Shown: piece by piece, positions 61,052 to 64,000 of the stretch
Layout of the letters: each line of letters begins with the position of its first letter
Position numbering within the stretch: the first letter of the stretch is position 1
NCBI RefSeq assembly: GCF_044003965.1
Contig: NZ_JBAWKC010000001.1
Span: 1,406,745 to 1,470,744, forward strand
Length of the DNA stretch: 64,000 bases
Reading direction: 5' to 3'
DNA from: Yeosuana aquiaggeris
GTDB taxonomy: Bacteria > Bacteroidota > Bacteroidia > Flavobacteriales > Flavobacteriaceae
Made by a program: the position numbers and the translations under genes
Notes under the pieces: generated by a model
What the model saw: only the letters and a program-made list of their open reading frames with translations
Databases searched by the model: none
Told to the model about the DNA's origin: nothing

Positions 61052-61597
61052 TTATTTTTTTGGAGCTAGGAACATGGTCATCCTTTTACCTTCTAATCTA
61101 GGCATCTGTTCAACCTTTCCAAACTCTTCCAAATCTTGAGCAAGTTTTAATAATAAAATTTGTCCCTGCTCTTTAAATATGATGGATCTTCCTTTAAAAA
61201 ACACAAAAGCTTTTAGTTTTGCACCTTCTTTTAAGAACTTCTCAGCATGTTTCTTTTTAAATTCGTAATCATGGTCATCTGTCTGAGGCCCAAAACGAAT
61301 TTCTTTGATAATCACTTTCGTAGCTTTCGCTTTAATTACCTTATCACGTTTCTTTTGTTCATAAAGAAACTTTTTATAATCCATAACCTTACAAACCGGA
61401 GGATCAGCATTTGGAGAAATCTCTACTAGATCTAACCCTTGCTCGTCTGCTATCTTTACAGCATCTCTGGTAGAATATACACCTATTTCAACATTCTCTC
61501 CTACTAATCGAACGTTAGGTGCTGTAATTTTAGAGTTTATCTTATGTTTATCCTCTTGTGAAACCCTTTTGGGTTCATGTCGTCTTCTAATTGCTAT
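61052..61597 (-). CDS. infC: Translation initiation factor IF-3, non-AUG start
   Basis: About 181 residues. The frame is open from a TAA at 61609 to the stop, with no ATG, GTG or TTG until codon 72, in the middle of the protein. The N-domain reads AIRRRHEPKRVSQEDKHKINSKI, then NVRLVGENVEIGVYSTRDAV and SPNADPPVCKVMDYKK, all typical IF-3. Initiation must be at ATA (61595-61597) or ATT (61589-61591); infC is known for AUU-type starts that let IF-3 repress its own translation. The C-domain (GPQTDDHDYEFKKKH, KVEQMPRLEGKRMTMFLAPK) is complete. 28 bp after thrS. Confidence 0.92.
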   Translation of the reverse strand: MAIRRRHEPKRVSQEDKHKINSKITAPNVRLVGENVEIGVYSTRDAVKIADEQGLDLVEISPNADPPVCKVMDYKKFLYEQKKRDKVIKAKATKVIIKEIRFGPQTDDHDYEFKKKHAEKFLKEGAKLKAFVFFKGRSIIFKEQGQILLLKLAQDLEEFGKVEQMPRLEGKRMTMFLAPKK

Positions 61598-61625
61598 GGC
61601 TTTATCTTTTTAAATTAAACTTATA

Positions 61626-63560
61626 TTAAAACGCTTTTAACGTCTTGCTTATTTCTGATTTTATCACTTCTGAAAAGGTTTCAATTGAAATTAATCCTAA
61701 ATCCTCTCCTCCGTGTTGTCTTACTGATATTTTATTTTCACTTTCCTCGTTATCACCAATAATAATCATATAGGGGTATTTTTGCATTTCGGCTTCCCTA
61801 ATCTTTTTACCAATCGTTTCATTTCTATTATCAACGAGGGCGCGAATTTCGTTATTTTCTAGCAAATTTAAAACTTTTTCGGCGTATTTTTCATATTTCT
61901 CACTAATAGACAAAATAATAGCTTGTTTAGGCATGAGCCATAATGGGAAATTACCGGCAGTATGTTCTAACAAAATGGCAATAAATCGCTCTATACTTCC
62001 AAAAGGCGCTCTGTGAATCATCACAGGTCTATGAAGTTCATTATCACTGCCTTTATAAGTCAAATCAAAACGCTCTGGTAAGTTATAATCGACCTGAATC
62101 GTTCCAAGTTGCCATTTTCTTCCAAGCGCGTCCTTTACCATAAAGTCAAGCTTCGGACCGTAAAAGGCGGCTTCACCTTCTACAATTACAAAATCAAGAC
62201 CCTTGTCTTTAGCTGCGTTAATAATAGCTTGTTCCGCTTTCTCCCAATTTTCAACATCACCAATATATTTATCAGGATTTTCAGGATCTCGTACCGATAC
62301 TTGCGCAGTGAAATTTTCAAATCCTAAGGATCCGAAAACGTATAATACTAAATCAATAACATTTTTAAATTCTTGATCAAGTTGTTCTGGCATACAAAAC
62401 AAATGGGCATCATCTTGAGTAAAACCTCGGACTCTTGTCAATCCATGGAGTTCACCACTTTGTTCATATCTGTAAACAGTACCAAATTCTGCATATCGTT
62501 TTGGTAAATCTTTATAGGACCACTGACTGTTGTTATAAATTTCACAATGATGTGGACAGTTCATAGGTTTTAGCAGAAACTCTTCATCTTCCTTTGGTGT
62601 TTTTATAGGTTGAAAGCTATCAGCTCCATATTTAGCATAATGACCAGACGTTACATATAGTTCTTTCTGACCAATATGTGGTGTAACCACCATTTCATAA
62701 CCTGCCTTCTTTTGTGCTTTCTTTAAAAAATCCTCTAAGCGCTCACGTAAAGCAGCCCCTTTTGGTAACCATAAAGGTAAGCCTTGACCCACTTTTTTAG
62801 AGAAAGCAAAAAGTTCAAGCTCTTTACCTAATTTTCTATGATCACGTTTTTTAGCTTCTTCAAGTAAGTTTAAATATTCTGTAAGTTCCTTTTGTTTAGG
62901 GAATGAAATACCATAAACACGGGTAAGCTGAGGGTTTTTTTCATTTCCTCTCCAATAGGCTCCTGCAACAGATAATATTTTAACAGCTTTAATGATACCT
63001 GTATCTGGGATATGCCCTCCACGACACAAATCCGTAAACGTAGAATGATCACAAAACGTAATGGTGCCGTCTTCTAAATTTTCAATTAATTCAGTCTTAA
63101 AAGGGTTGTCCTTATATAAGGATAAGGCCTCTTTTTTTGAAAGGGCTCTCATTTTAAAGGTGTGTTTACCTCGGGCAATTTCAATTATTTTATCTTCAAT
63201 CGTTTTAAAATCTTTTTCTGAAACGGTATGTTCCCCAAAATCAACATCATAATAAAAGCCATTTTCAATGGCAGGTCCAATGGTTAACTTAATACCGGAA
63301 TACAATTCTTCTAGAGCTTGAGCCAAAACATGCGCAGATGAATGCCAAAAGGCTTTTTTACCTTCATCATTATTCCATGTATATAAAACTAATGAGCCAT
63401 TAGTTGTTAAAGGAGTCCCCGTTTCAATAGTTGTCCCATTAAAGCTTGCGGATATGACATTCCTAGCAAACCCTTCACTTATGCTTTTAGCAACATCCAT
63501 AGGTGTAGCGTTTTTTTCAAACGGCTTTACACTTCCATCAGGCAATGTTATCTGTATCAT
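61626..63560 (-). CDS. thrS: Threonyl-tRNA synthetase
   Basis: 644 residues. Charges tRNA-Thr. TGS domain 1-60 (IQITLPDGSVKPFEKNATPMDVA), editing domain with HSSAHVLAQALEEL and CDHSTFTDLCRGGH (zinc/editing Cys and His), catalytic core with MNCPHHCEIY, RVRGFTQDDAHLFC and MIHRAPFGSIERFI, and the anticodon-binding domain from ~545. Full length. Leads the thrS-infC-rpmI-rplT operon with a good promoter. Confidence 0.97.
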   Translation of the reverse strand: MIQITLPDGSVKPFEKNATPMDVAKSISEGFARNVISASFNGTTIETGTPLTTNGSLVLYTWNNDEGKKAFWHSSAHVLAQALEELYSGIKLTIGPAIENGFYYDVDFGEHTVSEKDFKTIEDKIIEIARGKHTFKMRALSKKEALSLYKDNPFKTELIENLEDGTITFCDHSTFTDLCRGGHIPDTGIIKAVKILSVAGAYWRGNEKNPQLTRVYGISFPKQKELTEYLNLLEEAKKRDHRKLGKELELFAFSKKVGQGLPLWLPKGAALRERLEDFLKKAQKKAGYEMVVTPHIGQKELYVTSGHYAKYGADSFQPIKTPKEDEEFLLKPMNCPHHCEIYNNSQWSYKDLPKRYAEFGTVYRYEQSGELHGLTRVRGFTQDDAHLFCMPEQLDQEFKNVIDLVLYVFGSLGFENFTAQVSVRDPENPDKYIGDVENWEKAEQAIINAAKDKGLDFVIVEGEAAFYGPKLDFMVKDALGRKWQLGTIQVDYNLPERFDLTYKGSDNELHRPVMIHRAPFGSIERFIAILLEHTAGNFPLWLMPKQAIILSISEKYEKYAEKVLNLLENNEIRALVDNRNETIGKKIREAEMQKYPYMIIIGDNEESENKISVRQHGGEDLGLISIETFSEVIKSEISKTLKAF

Positions 63561-63583
63561 TGAAATAAATTAAATTCAGGTGG

Positions 63584-63614
63584 CAAAGATAGTAGTATAA
63601 AAATACACATACAA
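63584..63614 (-). promoter_or_regulatory. Promoter TTG-N20-TATCTTTG for thrS operon
   Basis: TTG at 63612-63614 and TATCTTTG at 63584-63591 on the minus strand, 23 bp before the ATG. Confidence 0.8.
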
Positions 63615-63709
63615 TATATATATAGGTATAATTTTATTCTTTGAAAAGAATAGATCAAAACAACAATTCAATAAAAACCTGATAAAACATTGAATATCTT
63701 TTTCAATTT

Positions 63710-63791
63710 GGGCGTTACCTTGTTCCACAAGGTCGGGCTGTTCACTATATCTTTTGCTAAACAAAAGGATGTCGCTACCATCCCTAACGCA
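63710..63791. repeat. Structured intergenic element (GGGCGTTA ... CCCTAACGC)
   Basis: About 80 bp with an outer pair GCGTTA (63712-63717) / TAACGC (63785-63790) and two internal hairpins, CCTTG-TTCCA-CAAGG (63718-63732) and ATCTTTTG-CTAAA-CAAAAGGAT (63749-63770). From memory, elements that begin GGGCGTTacC...GGTCGGGCT and end ATCCCTAACGC recur in intergenic DNA of many Bacteroidota genomes, with unknown function. Only one copy is in this window, so the repeat claim is recollection, not something seen here. Confidence 0.5.
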
Positions 63792-63966
63792 TATTTTCTT
63801 CGAACCACTCCTTTTAGTATACGTTATAAGATGATTTTTATAGTGTGTTTAAGTTTTGTTTTGAGATAATTCTTTAATGATTTCAAAGCATTTATATTAT
63901 AAATAACGGGTTTTTAGGGAGTTAAATCTCATTAAAAAAACTTTTCAAAAAAAGGGAGAAAAAAGG

Positions 63967-63998
63967 TTGTGATAAGACAAAAAAGGGTTGTATGTTTG
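63967..63998 (+). promoter_or_regulatory. Strong rightward promoter TTG-N21-TATGTTTG at window edge
   Basis: TTG at 63967-63969 and TATGTTTG at 63991-63998, preceded by A-rich tracts resembling an UP element. Its gene starts beyond the window. The A-rich upstream part and perfect -7 box suggest a highly expressed transcript such as an rRNA operon; that is inference. Confidence 0.7.
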
Positions 63999-64000
63999 CA

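Larger units (their letters stand above)
63561..64000. other. 440-bp non-coding region at the right edge
   Basis: Upstream of thrS. It holds the thrS promoter (63584-63614), the structured element at 63710-63791, about 130 bp of AT-rich sequence, and a strong rightward promoter at the edge. I see no coding gene; a 62-codon leftward frame is not credible because it crosses the structured element. Confidence 0.55.

Noticed and set aside
63576..63764. 62-codon leftward frame upstream of thrS
   Set aside because: Crosses the structured GGGCGTTA element, has no family resemblance and Cys/Phe-rich composition.

Overview
The window reads as a chromosome segment from a marine-type member of the Flavobacteriaceae (Bacteroidota). 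Supporting signs are the low GC content, promoters of the TTG-N19-21-TAnnTTTG type, almost no Shine-Dalgarno sequences, three proteins ending in a type B type-IX-secretion (gliding-motility-type) sorting domain, a crtI-crtB-crtZ-crtY carotenoid operon beside a CarH-like MerR regulator, a split transketolase, and Bacteroidota-only families such as DUF5606. No phage, integrase, transposase or CRISPR array was seen. The window is mostly core genome with a few accessory islands.

Layout. 0-3.4 kb: a leftward MFS transporter / SnoaL-like lipoprotein / short-chain dehydrogenase operon (the last cut by the window edge) and a secreted two-domain protein. 3.7-8 kb: lysA, sucC and small proteins (secreted 111-aa, DUF1456, TerB-like). 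8-25 kb: uvrB, then three very large leftward secreted proteins (1718, 1637 and 906 aa) behind an ABC exporter pair. 25-30 kb: a 352-aa protein of unknown function, then a leftward group with the threonylcarbamoyl-AMP synthase, CCA-adding enzyme, a GNAT acetyltransferase, heme A synthase and a pRiA4b ORF-3-like protein. 30.2-34.5 kb: a surface-polysaccharide/LPS core island (DUF1919, Kdo/WaaP-type kinase, two family-2 glycosyltransferases, one glycosyltransferase-like protein). 34.5-38.2 kb: dapD, a small secreted protein, ruvX, def, DUF5606 and a TlpA-like thioredoxin. 38.2-43.4 kb: the zeaxanthin operon, its MerR/B12 regulator, and tRNA-Leu and tRNA-Lys. 43.5-48.7 kb: aroK, a PyrR-like phosphoribosyltransferase, an S4 protein, an FKBP-like lipoprotein, an outer-membrane barrel and the split transketolase. 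48.9-56.1 kb: tgt, lptF/G-type permease, EamA exporter, accA, dnaB and a periplasmic amidotransferase-fold protein. 56.1-60.2 kb: a lipoprotein gene broken by an in-frame TAA, a Cof-type HAD phosphatase, a 369-aa lipoprotein and a PaaK/CapK-like adenylate-forming enzyme. 60.3-63.6 kb: the conserved thrS-infC-rpmI-rplT operon, with infC starting on a non-AUG codon. 63.7 kb-end: a structured non-coding element and a very good rightward promoter whose gene lies beyond the edge.

How the genes work together. Carotenoid genes are packed with gaps of 1-13 bp and turn GGPP into zeaxanthin. The MerR protein keeps the residues that bind B12 in CarH photoreceptors, and the same TAnnTTTG-TTWAAC arrangement sits at both its own promoter and the crtI promoter, which suggests a light-responsive circuit. 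The three large secreted proteins share a C-terminal sorting domain and carry 2, 4 and 11 copies of a roughly 100-residue unit, so they look like one family expanded in place. Several conventional ORF starts are TTG/GTG codons that fall inside promoter -7 boxes; I moved those starts to the next ATG. The most notable observations are the shared crt/MerR operator candidate, the Tgt without zinc cysteines, the three-protein adhesin-like series, the structured element at 63.7 kb, the lipoprotein pseudogene, and two 32-nt identical terminators 2.8 kb apart.
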